Part shown: piece by piece, positions 9,248-17,762 of the stretch
Position numbering within the stretch: the stretch's first letter is position 1
How the letters are laid out: every line of letters begins with the position of its first letter
Origin: Bacillota bacterium
GTDB taxonomy: Bacteria; Bacillota; Clostridia; Lachnospirales; Lachnospiraceae
NCBI GenBank assembly: GCA_023421505.1
Contig: JAEZTJ010000078.1
Location: 62,001 to 126,000, forward strand
Reading direction: 5' to 3'
Length of the DNA: 64,000 nucleotides
Notes under the pieces: model-generated
What the model was told of the DNA's origin: nothing
Databases searched by the model: none
The model's input: the letters and a program-made list of their open reading frames with translations, nothing else
Position numbers and translations under genes: made by a program

Positions 9248-9387
9248 ATTGCGAAACTATACAGTTTTATTAATTGTATACACATTAGATACATATTCCT
9301 TCGCTCCAACGCTCCTTCGGGCTTAACTTCCGCTTCGGAATAGTATCTAATGTGTATACAATACTTACAGTTAATGAGTTTCGCAAT
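9248..9387. repeat. MITE-like palindromic element, copy A
   Basis: About 140 bp bounded by ATTGCGAAACT and its inverse AGTTTCGCAAT. Inside are further inverted arms (TTGTATACACATTAGATAC / GTATCTAATGTGTATACAA) and a core TTCCTTCGCTCCAACGCTCC. A second complete copy lies at 62031-62184 in the opposite orientation, with a short copy at 29647-29718 and a half copy at 18929-18990. No open reading frame is inside, so it would need a transposase in trans. Confidence 0.8.
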
Positions 9388-9399
9388 TATCAATATAAA

Positions 9400-9446
9400 T
9401 AAGAAGAACAAAACATAAAATTTTATCTCATGCTAAGTTCTTCTTA
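9400..9446 (-). terminator. Weak hairpin downstream of copZ
   Basis: Perfect 10-bp arms TAAGAAGAAC / GTTCTTCTTA with an AT-rich loop. On the minus strand a T-rich stretch follows. It could end the copZ transcript before csoR. Confidence 0.35.
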
Positions 9447-9500
9447 AGAGCTGAAATTATATCGTTGTTATTATTCCTAAGCCGAAAAAACCTCTATCAG

Positions 9501-9728
9501 CTATGAAAATAATCCTTTCTTCTCAGTAACTGATACTACTTCATATCCTGCTTCCATCACCGCATCTTTTAAGGTCTGATCGCTAATTTCCTTTGATAAG
9601 TTAACTATTGCTCTGTTTTTCTTTAACTCAACCTTCGCATTTACACCGTCAATCTCATTTAAAACCTTCTCCACTCGTGCCTGACAATGCCCGCAGCTCA
9701 TTCCATTTATCTCTATAATTTTCTTCAT
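9501..9728 (-). CDS. copZ: Heavy-metal-associated copper chaperone (CopZ-like)
   Basis: 75 residues, the size of a single HMA domain. The metal-binding loop GMSCGHC has C12 and C15, and the rest follows the beta-alpha-beta pattern (VEKVLNEIDGVNAKVELKKNRAIVNL, DAVMEAGYEV). It binds Cu(I) in the cytoplasm and hands it to a P-type ATPase and to CsoR. No copper ATPase is present nearby. The upstream CsoR-type dyad and nearby csoR indicate copper-induced expression. Confidence 0.9.
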   Translation of the reverse strand: MKKIIEINGMSCGHCQARVEKVLNEIDGVNAKVELKKNRAIVNLSKEISDQTLKDAVMEAGYEVVSVTEKKGLFS

Positions 9729-9799
9729 TATAAGTCTCCTTCTATCCTAGTTTTCGGTTTACACTTTACTGTAACAGTATAACTGCTAATTACTATTAT

Positions 9800-9824
9800 A
9801 ACCCCACCCCTCCTGGGGGGTATT
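9800..9824 (-). promoter_or_regulatory. Candidate CsoR operator
   Basis: GC-rich dyad ACCCC...GGGGT in an otherwise AT-rich promoter; on the minus strand it reads ATACCCCCCAGGAGGGGT. This is the form of CsoR operators (C tract and G tract with TAC/GTA ends), and it lies about 75-95 nt before the copZ start. Confidence 0.65.
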
Positions 9825-9890
9825 ATAATAACATCATAGTTTCTATATAATTATTTGTCAATAGGTATTTACTTCATACATAGTTGATTA

Positions 9891-10319
9891 TCAAAACTTC
9901 TTATTCAATTTAATTCCCCGGAATATCGTATCAATGATGAAGATTCCCAAAGCGATAGCTCCAGCCATTTTAAAGGTTTCAAAAAAATACGCTATCGCAT
10001 TATCATTTTCATTATTCAATATACTGTTCACAATATGATACATACCGGCTCCCGGCACCAGAGGAATAATTCCGGGAATTAAAAACATTGTAACCGGAGT
10101 CTTATAGTATCGAGCCAGGATATGTGAAAGCAATGCCACAAACAGAGTGGCGCACAAATTAGCCAACGACTTATCTGCTTGATAGTTCATGATTATTAGA
10201 TATACTAACCAGCAAAGGCTGCCTGCCATACCGGCATGAAGAATATATTTTTTAGGTGAATAGAATAAAACCGAAAATGCTGCTGTTGCAAAAAAGGCGC
10301 TTATTACCTGTAATATCAT
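9891..10319 (-). CDS. ThrE-type threonine/serine exporter, small subunit (YjjB-like)
   Basis: 142 residues with about four or five membrane helices and the family signature YYKTPVTMFLIPGIIPLVPGAGMYH. This matches the DUF3815/YjjB half of split ThrE-type exporters. Its ATG overlaps the stop of the larger subunit by 4 nt (ATGA). The two halves are known to act together as an amino/organic-acid exporter (threonine/serine in Corynebacterium ThrE, succinate for E. coli YjjPB); the substrate here is not determined. Confidence 0.85.
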   Translation of the reverse strand: MILQVISAFFATAAFSVLFYSPKKYILHAGMAGSLCWLVYLIIMNYQADKSLANLCATLFVALLSHILARYYKTPVTMFLIPGIIPLVPGAGMYHIVNSILNNENDNAIAYFFETFKMAGAIALGIFIIDTIFRGIKLNKKF

Positions 10320-11089
10320 TTTATTATCATCCTCTCCAACAGATTATATATTCCCATTCCAAAGCCTATTCCAAATGCTATACCAGCAGAAATGACAAAA
10401 GCCTCAACCGTTCTTGCCGTTCCCGACATATAATCCCCCTGCAGAGTATCTCTGATGGCATTGGTTATGGGTACACCCGGAACCAACGGCATGATAGAGC
10501 CAATAATGATAATCTCGGTATTTGCTTCCCGGAATACGACAGTACAAAGCATTGTAAAGGCTGCAATGGAAAAGCTTTTAGCAGCGTCAATCATAAAAGA
10601 GCTGCCAATTCTGTTTTCTAATAGCCTACCAATGAAAACAAGAATCAGCCCATTGATTGCTGCTATACCACAGTCTAATAAGCTTCCGCCAAATAAACCT
10701 GCAAAGCCTCCGGTTGATATAATAGTTGCAAATGCAATAATAATTCTCGAGTAATTTGTTCTATACCTGACCTGCTGTAAAAGCTCATAAGCCTCCTCAA
10801 CCGTTATTAATCCGTCACATATATTTCTGGAAATCTGATTTACCTCATTTATTTTATTTAAATTATTCATACGCTTGTTTATTCTTAAAACTTCACTGAT
10901 CGGCTCTATGGAAGTGTCTGAAAGTGTAGCCATGACACCCGTCATAGTTGCATATACCTCAGCCACCTGTAAGTTAGAGGTTCTTAAAATACGAATCATG
11001 GTATCTTCAACCCGAAAGGTCTCCGCTCCGCTTTCCGCCATAATCTCGCCTGCCAGCATGGCTGTCTTAAATAATATTTTATAATTCAT
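10316..11089 (-). CDS. ThrE-type threonine/serine exporter, large subunit (YjjP-like)
   Basis: About 257 residues. The soluble N-terminal region has the DUF1212 pattern (ESGAETFRVEDTMIRIL, VYATMTGVMATL) and four to five membrane helices follow, ending in IIIIGSIMPLVPGVPITNAIRD. I choose the ATG with GGGTGATT just upstream instead of a TTG 15 nt earlier. It is coupled to the small subunit by a 4-nt overlap. No adjacent regulator can be assigned with confidence. Confidence 0.85.
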   Translation of the reverse strand: MNYKILFKTAMLAGEIMAESGAETFRVEDTMIRILRTSNLQVAEVYATMTGVMATLSDTSIEPISEVLRINKRMNNLNKINEVNQISRNICDGLITVEEAYELLQQVRYRTNYSRIIIAFATIISTGGFAGLFGGSLLDCGIAAINGLILVFIGRLLENRIGSSFMIDAAKSFSIAAFTMLCTVVFREANTEIIIIGSIMPLVPGVPITNAIRDTLQGDYMSGTARTVEAFVISAGIAFGIGFGMGIYNLLERMIIK

Positions 11090-11225
11090 AGGAATCACCC
11101 ACAATCAATTTAATTACTTATTTTATTTCATCCTTACTTTCATTATCAAAGGAACATTTATTCGTTTTTAATAAGTTAAAAAAGTATTATATTCCTTTAT
11201 TTTTATCTCAATTAAATTTACCTGT

Positions 11226-12311
11226 TTACACTAACTGAATGCAGTTTTTTAACTGCTCTAGTTTTACAGTAACCTCTTCTAATTCCCTCAGACAACTGTA
11301 TCTGTCATCATGTAAGATACATTGATAAAATACCTTCTTTACATCATGTCCTACCTCTGTTGATGTCGTAGCTATTTTATCCGCAATATGCGAATAGTAA
11401 AAAGTTCCTCTGTAATCTCCGCTGACATTCATGATATCCTCTATATATTTAAGAAAATATTTTACTGCACAATCTATATTATCCATCGCAAGATAGGTAT
11501 CTACCATAAGTTCATACCCACACATTTCATTTGTCCCAGCCAACTTAATTAAGGATAAGTAATCCTTTGCACATTTTAATGCCTTATCATAATCCTTATT
11601 TTTCAGATATACGGTATGCTGGCTCCTGATGTCTCCAAGTAAATGATCCTTATCCCGTATCATATTAGCCTGTGAACACTCCATTACCTTATCATACTCA
11701 CCCTTCATCAAGTATAAGGACGGGTAGAAATGCCTGACTTCAAAGCTCTGGTTCTTAAATTTCTGTAATATTGCTTCTGCCTCATCAAAGCGCTGCTGTT
11801 CCATATATCTGTTTAAAATATACAGATTTGCGGACATCCGAATTAAATCATCGTTCGAATGCATTAATTCTTCCAGAAGCACCGTTGATTCTTCCATTAA
11901 TGACTGATATTTTGCTTCATCCCTAAAATACTCTTCTTCAGCCGTATAAGCAAACACCATGGGAACCATAGCAATTTTTAACTTTAGCTCATCGACATTA
12001 GGGTATTGCCTCAGATATTCATGGCACTTATCCATACCCGCACTCAAGCCATTTCGTCTTGCAGTGTCTTTAATTACTTTCATGATTTCCTCGACTTCTG
12101 TCTTAGTTAAAGCTTCCCGAAATGATAACAAGTTATCTAAATCTGTATTCAATTTTCTTGCTATCGGAGCCAGTAAGGTAATATCCGGCAGGGACACTCC
12201 TGTTTCCCATTTGCAAACAGCAGGAGTACTAACTCCAACTGCTTTCGCTAATTGCTCTTGTGTAATATTATTTAATTTCCGCAGTTCAAATATTTTCTTT
12301 CCTAAATCCAT
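11226..12311 (-). CDS. XRE-family regulator with TPR-like C-terminus
   Basis: 361 residues. An N-terminal helix-turn-helix (ITQEQLAKAVGVSTPAVCKWETGVSLPDI, residues about 15-45) is followed by about 280 residues of helical repeats resembling TPR units (YLSLIKLAGTNEMCGYELM, YNKDYDKALKC type). The ATG with GGAGG 5 nt upstream is preferred; a GTG 12 nt earlier would lie in the SD itself. Such XRE-TPR proteins often respond to peptides or metabolic state. No partner peptide gene is visible. Targets are unknown. Confidence 0.8.
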   Translation of the reverse strand: MDLGKKIFELRKLNNITQEQLAKAVGVSTPAVCKWETGVSLPDITLLAPIARKLNTDLDNLLSFREALTKTEVEEIMKVIKDTARRNGLSAGMDKCHEYLRQYPNVDELKLKIAMVPMVFAYTAEEEYFRDEAKYQSLMEESTVLLEELMHSNDDLIRMSANLYILNRYMEQQRFDEAEAILQKFKNQSFEVRHFYPSLYLMKGEYDKVMECSQANMIRDKDHLLGDIRSQHTVYLKNKDYDKALKCAKDYLSLIKLAGTNEMCGYELMVDTYLAMDNIDCAVKYFLKYIEDIMNVSGDYRGTFYYSHIADKIATTSTEVGHDVKKVFYQCILHDDRYSCLRELEEVTVKLEQLKNCIQLV

Positions 12312-12323
12312 ATTTACCTCCAC

Positions 12324-12734
12324 TCTGTTAAATATACGCCGTATTAAGACTTTGCGAAAATTATGCGCACTTGCTTTGCCTTGAGCATTGTTTTATTTTC
12401 TTTTGAAATCCCTCTTATTTCATAGCCATTAGCTTAATATATTATTGAGAAGGCATTCTTCTTCCTATATAGTATACAATTTCATCCATGACTTCAATTG
12501 ATTTATTAGTAATCCTTCCGTCTTAATAATTAACCGAAAGTTAATATGCTAAGAAGAATAGCTGACCAGAAGTACCTTGTGAGAAAACCGATACATATAT
12601 AATATTTGGAAGTAATACTATGTCATAATGTAAGATTTGTTTACATGATACTTTTCATGCTAATCAAATAATTTTCCACTATATTGGTTGCTGGAGGTTT
12701 TTACTATGGATATTACAATGATATAAAAATAATA
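12324..12734. other. Intergenic region without a supported gene
   Basis: About 400 bp, AT-rich. It holds a GGAGG followed by a six-codon ORF on the plus strand near 12690-12725, which leads nowhere. The left part is the promoter of the XRE-TPR gene. I see no other coding remnant. Confidence 0.4.
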
Positions 12735-12772
12735 AAAGCTGGAACAAAGTATCAGATACCTGTACCAGCTTT
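12735..12772 (-). terminator. Intrinsic terminator of dapL
   Basis: Stem AAAGCTGG / CCAGCTTT with a 22-nt loop, followed on the minus strand by TTATT. It lies about 40 nt past the dapL stop. Confidence 0.65.
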
Positions 12773-12813
12773 ATATACAATTTATCTACTCAAAGCTTCT
12801 TCCTATAATAGTC

Positions 12814-14028
12814 TTACAGCTTCTGTATTCTCTCGATCGCCTCTAAGGTACTCTCATAGGTTCCAAAAGCAGTCAGTCTGAAATATCCCTCTCCGCTTGG
12901 TCCGAAGCCGGAGCCAGGTGTTCCTACAACATTAGCCTTATTAAGGAGATAATCGAAGAATTCCCAAGAGGTCATACCCTTCGGAGTCTCAAGCCAGATA
13001 TACGGTGCATTAACACCACCGGATACGCTATAGCCGGCTGCTTGAAGTCCTTCCCGGATTACCCTGGCATTCTTCATATAGTATGCGATCTGCTCTACGG
13101 TCTGCTTTCTGCCCTCCGGTGAATAGATGGATGCGCCGGCAACCTGCATGATATAAGGAGCTCCGTTGAATTTGGTTCCATGACGTCTTGCCCATAGACT
13201 GTTTAACATAACATCGCCACACTTAAGCTCCTTGGGAACTACCGTAAAGCCAAGTCTGGTTCCTGTGAAGCCTGCATTTTTGGAGTAGCTGCGGATTTCA
13301 ATCGCACAGGTCTTCGCTCCGTCACATTCATAAATCGTATGAGGAACATTTTCTTCAGAAATATATGCTTCATATGCAGCGTCATAGATGATAACTGCTC
13401 CTACCTTATTCGCGTAATCAACCCACTTCTGCAATGCATCCTTCGTTATGGTAGAACCGGTAGGGTTGTTCGGGAAGCAAAGATAAATAATATCCGGCTG
13501 TTCCTTTGGAAGCTCTGGTGCAAAATTATTCTCTTTTGTACATGGCATATAAATTACATTCGTCCATTTACCGGAGTCTACAAGATAATCTCCTGTTCTG
13601 CCTGCCATTACATTCGAATCCACATATACAGGATATACTGGATCACAGACTGCAATCTTATTATTCACGTCAAAGATTTCCTGAATGTTACCGGAATCAC
13701 TCTTTGCACCGTCACTAACGAAAATCTCGTCAATATCAATCGTAACGCCTCTAGTCTTAAAATCATGCTCAGCAATCGCACTGCGTAAAAATTCGTAGCC
13801 CAAATCCGGTGCATAGCCCTTAAAGGTCTCCTTCTTGGCCATTTCCTCCACAGCCTGATGCATCGAAGCAACTACAGCAGGGGCTAGTGGCAGCGTAACA
13901 TCACCAATACCCAGACGGATAATTTTCTTGTCAGGGTTTGCTTCGGTAAATTCCCTAACCTTTTTGCCAATTGTCGAAAAAAGGTAACTACCGGGTAACT
14001 TTAAATAATTCTCATTGATTTTAAACAT
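12814..14028 (-). CDS. dapL: LL-diaminopimelate aminotransferase
   Basis: 404 residues, the usual DapL length. Class I/II PLP-dependent aminotransferase: N-terminal LKLPGSYLFSTIGKKV and RLGIGDVTLPL, substrate loop FKGYAPDLGYEFLR, FPNNPTG, and PLP lysine K250 in SYSKNAGFTGTRLGF. It converts tetrahydrodipicolinate directly to LL-diaminopimelate with glutamate as donor, bypassing the succinyl or acetyl branches. dapF lies immediately upstream on the same strand (about 170 nt gap), so the two consecutive steps are adjacent. The product feeds lysine and peptidoglycan. A terminator follows. Confidence 0.95.
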   Translation of the reverse strand: MFKINENYLKLPGSYLFSTIGKKVREFTEANPDKKIIRLGIGDVTLPLAPAVVASMHQAVEEMAKKETFKGYAPDLGYEFLRSAIAEHDFKTRGVTIDIDEIFVSDGAKSDSGNIQEIFDVNNKIAVCDPVYPVYVDSNVMAGRTGDYLVDSGKWTNVIYMPCTKENNFAPELPKEQPDIIYLCFPNNPTGSTITKDALQKWVDYANKVGAVIIYDAAYEAYISEENVPHTIYECDGAKTCAIEIRSYSKNAGFTGTRLGFTVVPKELKCGDVMLNSLWARRHGTKFNGAPYIMQVAGASIYSPEGRKQTVEQIAYYMKNARVIREGLQAAGYSVSGGVNAPYIWLETPKGMTSWEFFDYLLNKANVVGTPGSGFGPSGEGYFRLTAFGTYESTLEAIERIQKL

Positions 14029-14201
14029 TGTATAACCATACCTTTCCGGAAATTGTACTTTATGATTACTTATCCTTCGTATTAAAATAATTATTTAAAC
14101 CATCGTACTATTCCATCATATTTATTTTAATTTTAAAAAACATAATCAGCAATCGATTCAGGAATTGTCTTAAACTCGACTAAATGTATGAGCTACCGCT
14201 G

Positions 14202-15035
14202 TTATAGCTCTATCTCTCCCTTAAACACCTCGACTGCGGGGCCGGTCATATATACCGTATTCTGTTCTTCATCATACCGGATCATCAGCTCGCCGCCAAC
14301 TAAGGATACTGTAACCTCCGGCTCTGTTAATCCGTTAAGTATGCAGGCAACAACGCTTGCGCAGGCACCGGTTCCGCAAGCTAAGGTTTCACCTGATCCA
14401 CGCTCCCAGACGCGCATTTTTATATGTTTACGATCAATTATACTGACAAATTCCGTATTCACTCTCTCAGGAAAGATAGGGTGAAACTCGAACTTTGGCC
14501 CGATTATTTCAATCGGAACCTTTGCAGGGTCCTCCACAAATACTACTGCATGCGGATTGCCCATAGAAACACAGGTAATCTCATAGGTTTCTGCTCCGAT
14601 TGTAATCGGTTCTTTGATTAATATATCTTTATCTGAGAGAACCGGAATAAGAGAGGGCTTTGTTATCGGACTTCCCATATTAACTGTAACAAGCTCTACC
14701 TTACCCTCTTTCACAGTTAGATCCAGTTCCTTAATACCGCTAAGTGTTTCAATTCTTAGATGCTTTTTATCAGTTAAACCATTATCATATACATATTTGG
14801 CAACACACCGAATACCATTACCGCACATCTTGCCCACTGAACCGTCATTATTATACATGTCCATATAAAAATCAGCTGTATCCGATGCTTTAATCAGTAT
14901 CAATCCATCAGAACCGACTCCAAAATGTCTATCACTAACCTTAACAGCCACCTCCGGAATATTCTCTAATACAACCTTCGTGCAATCCACATAGACATAA
15001 TCATTACCGCAGCCTTGCATCTTAGTAAATTTCAT
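14202..15035 (-). CDS. dapF: Diaminopimelate epimerase
   Basis: 277 residues from the ATG preceded by AAAGGTGG; an ATG 18 nt earlier reads through that SD. Two-domain DapF fold with the two catalytic cysteines: C71 in MCGNGIRC and the second in LACGTGACASVV near residue 216. Other signatures: MQGCGNDYVYVD, HFGVGSDGLI, VSMGNPHAVVF. It interconverts LL- and meso-diaminopimelate, the step after DapL, which is encoded next. Confidence 0.96.
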   Translation of the reverse strand: MKFTKMQGCGNDYVYVDCTKVVLENIPEVAVKVSDRHFGVGSDGLILIKASDTADFYMDMYNNDGSVGKMCGNGIRCVAKYVYDNGLTDKKHLRIETLSGIKELDLTVKEGKVELVTVNMGSPITKPSLIPVLSDKDILIKEPITIGAETYEITCVSMGNPHAVVFVEDPAKVPIEIIGPKFEFHPIFPERVNTEFVSIIDRKHIKMRVWERGSGETLACGTGACASVVACILNGLTEPEVTVSLVGGELMIRYDEEQNTVYMTGPAVEVFKGEIEL

Positions 15036-15283
15036 ACAGGTACCACCTTTCATAAGACCTCTCCATAATTTTCAATACAGCAGATCAACAAGCTTTCTCA
15101 TATCGGCACCTAAATTTGATTATTTATGCCATTATAACAAAAACCTTTAGAACGGTAAAGCCCCCATTTTTATTCCTTGTTTATCAGCCGTATTAATCTT
15201 ATCTCTTTCTGTATCTATTTTACATGACATTATTTAAATGAAATATCATAATAATGTTTACAATATTGCATATAGTGCTTGAT

Positions 15284-15448
15284 GATATATGCGAACAGGG
15301 GTATCAGCAGCTGTGTTTCATTTGACGGACAGCAGATCCTACTATTTGGATCAGGAAGACATTCGTTTTACATGTCTTACCGAAGACAAATATTTGGATT
15401 TGCTAACCGAAAATTGAAAGCACAGGCTGATACCCCTGTAAGTATATC
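15284..15448. ncRNA. Rod-like structured element, candidate RNA (class unknown)
   Basis: A 165-nt near-palindrome that folds on itself from end to end: GATATA/TATATC, a perfect 14-bp stem ACAGGGGTATCAGC (15295-15308) with GCTGATACCCCTGT (15426-15439), then CTGTG/CACAG, TTTCA/TGAAA, CGG/CCG, AGCAGATCC/GGATTTGCT with one G-U pair, and an apical hairpin AAGACAT/ATGTCTT. Small internal loops separate the helices, giving a 6S-RNA-like rod. There is no ORF, T-run or clear promoter, so the strand is uncertain. It sits between dapF and the ANTAR regulator. It could also be a palindromic mobile element. Confidence 0.45.
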
Positions 15449-15537
15449 TCCTACCCTAACCACATTAAGTTACTATCGGTGCTGTCAAAATCTTAAAATC
15501 TTAAAATATCAATATGTCGAGATCTCAAAATTTCAAA

Positions 15538-16086
15538 TTATGAATAGAACATTTTAAGTACCATTTCAGACATCTCTACCAGATTAGTACCACTATCCAT
15601 ACTGGTTTTTTGTAAATATCGATGCGCTTCTTCCTCCGTCATATTATTACGGTCCATCAAAATCAGTTTAGCCTTTCTGATTAATGCCTTTTCCTCTTCT
15701 GTTCTTTCCTTCGGACGTTCTTTTTCTTTCTTCTTCTTTCGCTGATACTGGTATGACATTAATTGAAGAGTGTTCAGTAAATCATGGGTTTTAATCGGCA
15801 TTGGCAAACAGACGATATTATGGTCCTGACAATACTCAAGTTTTTCAGGTGAAGCGACCAAAAGCATCTCAAAGCCTTTTGGCAAATAGTTGTTCAATTC
15901 ACTAAAATGCATATCTGTAAAGCGGTAACCGCAGACTACAATACCTTCATCTAAATCATTCGCCATAGAGACGATCTGAGATCCTAAGGTACATGCCTCG
16001 CTGCAATTAAAGCCATTCCTGATCAGTACATTTTTAATATTGTTTGCATCCTCTATTTTTGGAAATCCAACTATAATACTATACAC
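15538..16086 (-). CDS. ANTAR-domain regulator linked to glutamine synthetase
   Basis: 182 residues with a GTG start 8 nt after GGAGGT. The N-terminal part is receiver-like but lacks a clear phospho-acceptor pocket (VVCGYRFTDMHFSELNNYLP). A basic linker (YQRKKKKEKERPKER) leads to a C-terminal ANTAR domain with AKLILMDRNNMTEEEAHRYLQKTSMD. ANTAR domains bind paired RNA hairpins and prevent termination. Genes of this type adjoin glnA in clostridia, and here it lies 54 nt downstream of glnA in the same direction, so control of nitrogen genes by antitermination is likely. Confidence 0.88.
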   Translation of the reverse strand: MYSIIVGFPKIEDANNIKNVLIRNGFNCSEACTLGSQIVSMANDLDEGIVVCGYRFTDMHFSELNNYLPKGFEMLLVASPEKLEYCQDHNIVCLPMPIKTHDLLNTLQLMSYQYQRKKKKEKERPKERTEEEKALIRKAKLILMDRNNMTEEEAHRYLQKTSMDSGTNLVEMSEMVLKMFYS

Positions 16087-16140
16087 ATCTGTCCACCTCC
16101 GTTTCTTTCATATCATGAAATAAAATGAGACGTTACAGAC

Positions 16141-17472
16141 TTAAATCCGATATAGGTATTGATCTATCTCCCATTTGGTAACCTGAGTACGATAGTCTTC
16201 CCACTCTACTTTTTTTGCCGTAATATATTTTCTGCACAGATGATCTCCAAGTACATTACGTATAAATTCACTGTTTTCCAAATCAATTACCGCTTCGTAC
16301 AAATTTGCCGGAAGCCGCTTTACTCCTAAAGCCTTTCTTTCCTCATCTGTTAAAGCAAAAATATTCTTATCCACACTCTCCGGAGGGGTTAACTTGTTTT
16401 TGATTCCGTCTAAACCTGCTGCAAGACATAAAGCAAGGGTTAAATACGGATTGGCTGAAGGGTCTGGACATCTAAGCTCTATTCTTGCTGAGCTTCCTCT
16501 TCCTGCCGGAATGCGGATTAAAGGACTGCGGTTGGAAGCAGACCAGGCAATATAAACCGGTGCTTCAAAATTAGGAACAAGTCTTTTGTAAGAATTGACT
16601 AGCGGGTTGATTATCGCCGTCATACTTTCGATGTGCTTCATTATTCCGGCCATAAAATAATAAGCTTCTTTACTCAGTCCCAATTTATCCGATGGATCAT
16701 CAAAGATATTGATACCGTTTTTTCTTAATGACATGTTTACATGCATACCGGAACCATCAATTCCATATTTAGGCTTCGGCATGAAGGTCGCATGAAGGCC
16801 GTGTCTTTTCGCGATTGTACGTGCTACGAGCTTAAAGGTCATGATATTATCTGCTGTCGTTAAAGCATCGTTATATTTAATGTCTATCTCATGCTGCGCA
16901 GGAGCTACCTCGTGATGGGAGGCTTCAATCGTGATTCCCATATCCTCCAAGGTAAGAACCATATCGCGTCTTGCATTTTCACCAAAATCAAGCGGTCCTA
17001 AATCAAAATAGCCTGCTCTCTCATTCGTATCGGTGGTGGGCTGACCATTTTCTTCCATATTAAACAGGAAAAATTCCAGTTCAGGACCTACATCAAAGCT
17101 ATAACCCATATCCGCAGCTTCTTTTATTACTTTTTTCAGGATATATCTAGGATCTCCCTCGAAGGGTTTGCCTTCAGCAGTATATACATCACAAATAAAT
17201 CTGGCAACCTTACCCTGCTGAGGTCTCCAAGGAAAAGTAACATAGGTATCTAGATCCGGATGCAAAAACATATCTGATTCTTCAATTCGCACAAATCCTT
17301 CAATGGAGGATCCATCAAACATACACTCATTATTTAATGCCTTTTCCAGTTGTCCTGTTGTTATTGCTACATTTTTAAGATTACCGAACATATCGGTAAA
17401 CTGAAGACGGATAAATTCTACATCATCCTCATTCACTAATTTGAGAATATCTTGTTTTGTATAATGCTTCAT
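16141..17472 (-). CDS. glnA: Glutamine synthetase, type I
   Basis: 443 residues from the ATG with AAGGAG 8 nt upstream, the standard length of Firmicute GlnA. Signatures include DMFGNLKN, MFDGSSIEGFVRIEESDM, GPELEFFLF, SHHEVAPAQHEID, PKPKYGIDGSGMHVNMS and the ATP/glutamate loops NPLVNSYKRLVP and RIPAGRGSSARIE. It makes glutamine from glutamate, ammonia and ATP in the cytoplasm. No adenylylation Tyr segment is expected in this subtype. The ANTAR gene follows it directly. Confidence 0.97.
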   Translation of the reverse strand: MKHYTKQDILKLVNEDDVEFIRLQFTDMFGNLKNVAITTGQLEKALNNECMFDGSSIEGFVRIEESDMFLHPDLDTYVTFPWRPQQGKVARFICDVYTAEGKPFEGDPRYILKKVIKEAADMGYSFDVGPELEFFLFNMEENGQPTTDTNERAGYFDLGPLDFGENARRDMVLTLEDMGITIEASHHEVAPAQHEIDIKYNDALTTADNIMTFKLVARTIAKRHGLHATFMPKPKYGIDGSGMHVNMSLRKNGINIFDDPSDKLGLSKEAYYFMAGIMKHIESMTAIINPLVNSYKRLVPNFEAPVYIAWSASNRSPLIRIPAGRGSSARIELRCPDPSANPYLTLALCLAAGLDGIKNKLTPPESVDKNIFALTDEERKALGVKRLPANLYEAVIDLENSEFIRNVLGDHLCRKYITAKKVEWEDYRTQVTKWEIDQYLYRI

Positions 17473-17654
17473 TTTCCTCACTCCTTACCTCTTATTATAT
17501 GCGCCTTCACAAAAATAATAATACAAACTGACATATTGTCCTTTGACTAGTTTGCTTTTGTCAAGCACGGTCCTTTTGTTCCACATATCAAGTATTTTTC
17601 TGTCTGGAAAGTGTTTACATTACAATTTACTATTTATCCTCTTAAATAAAAAGA

Positions 17655-17689
17655 GGACAAAGCATTCCTATTACAGAACTTCTTTGTCC
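17655..17689 (-). terminator. Terminator of the iron alcohol dehydrogenase gene
   Basis: Stem GGACAAAG / CTTTGTCC with a 19-nt loop, followed on the minus strand by TCTTTTTATTT. It separates the dehydrogenase from glnA. Confidence 0.75.
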
Positions 17690-17762
17690 ACATTAAATAC
17701 GATAATAACAGTGGACTTCGTATTTGTCAATACTAATTATTAGTTGGATTTTATATCCAATT

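Noticed and set aside
9217..9411. N-terminal extension of CsoR
   Set aside because: It runs through the MITE-like element, and the ATG with GGAGG at the family N-terminus is the better start.
12684..12881. Plus-strand frame reading into the dapL end
   Set aside because: It includes the dapL terminator and antisense dapL codons; no homology is visible.
15284..15448. Assignment of the rod-like element as 6S RNA or SRP RNA
   Set aside because: The shape is suggestive, but the conserved SRP tetraloop region is absent and I cannot verify a 6S central bubble, so it is left unassigned.
15279..15557. 92-residue frame over the rod-like palindrome
   Set aside because: It exists only because the palindrome lacks stops; the paired structure explains the sequence better.
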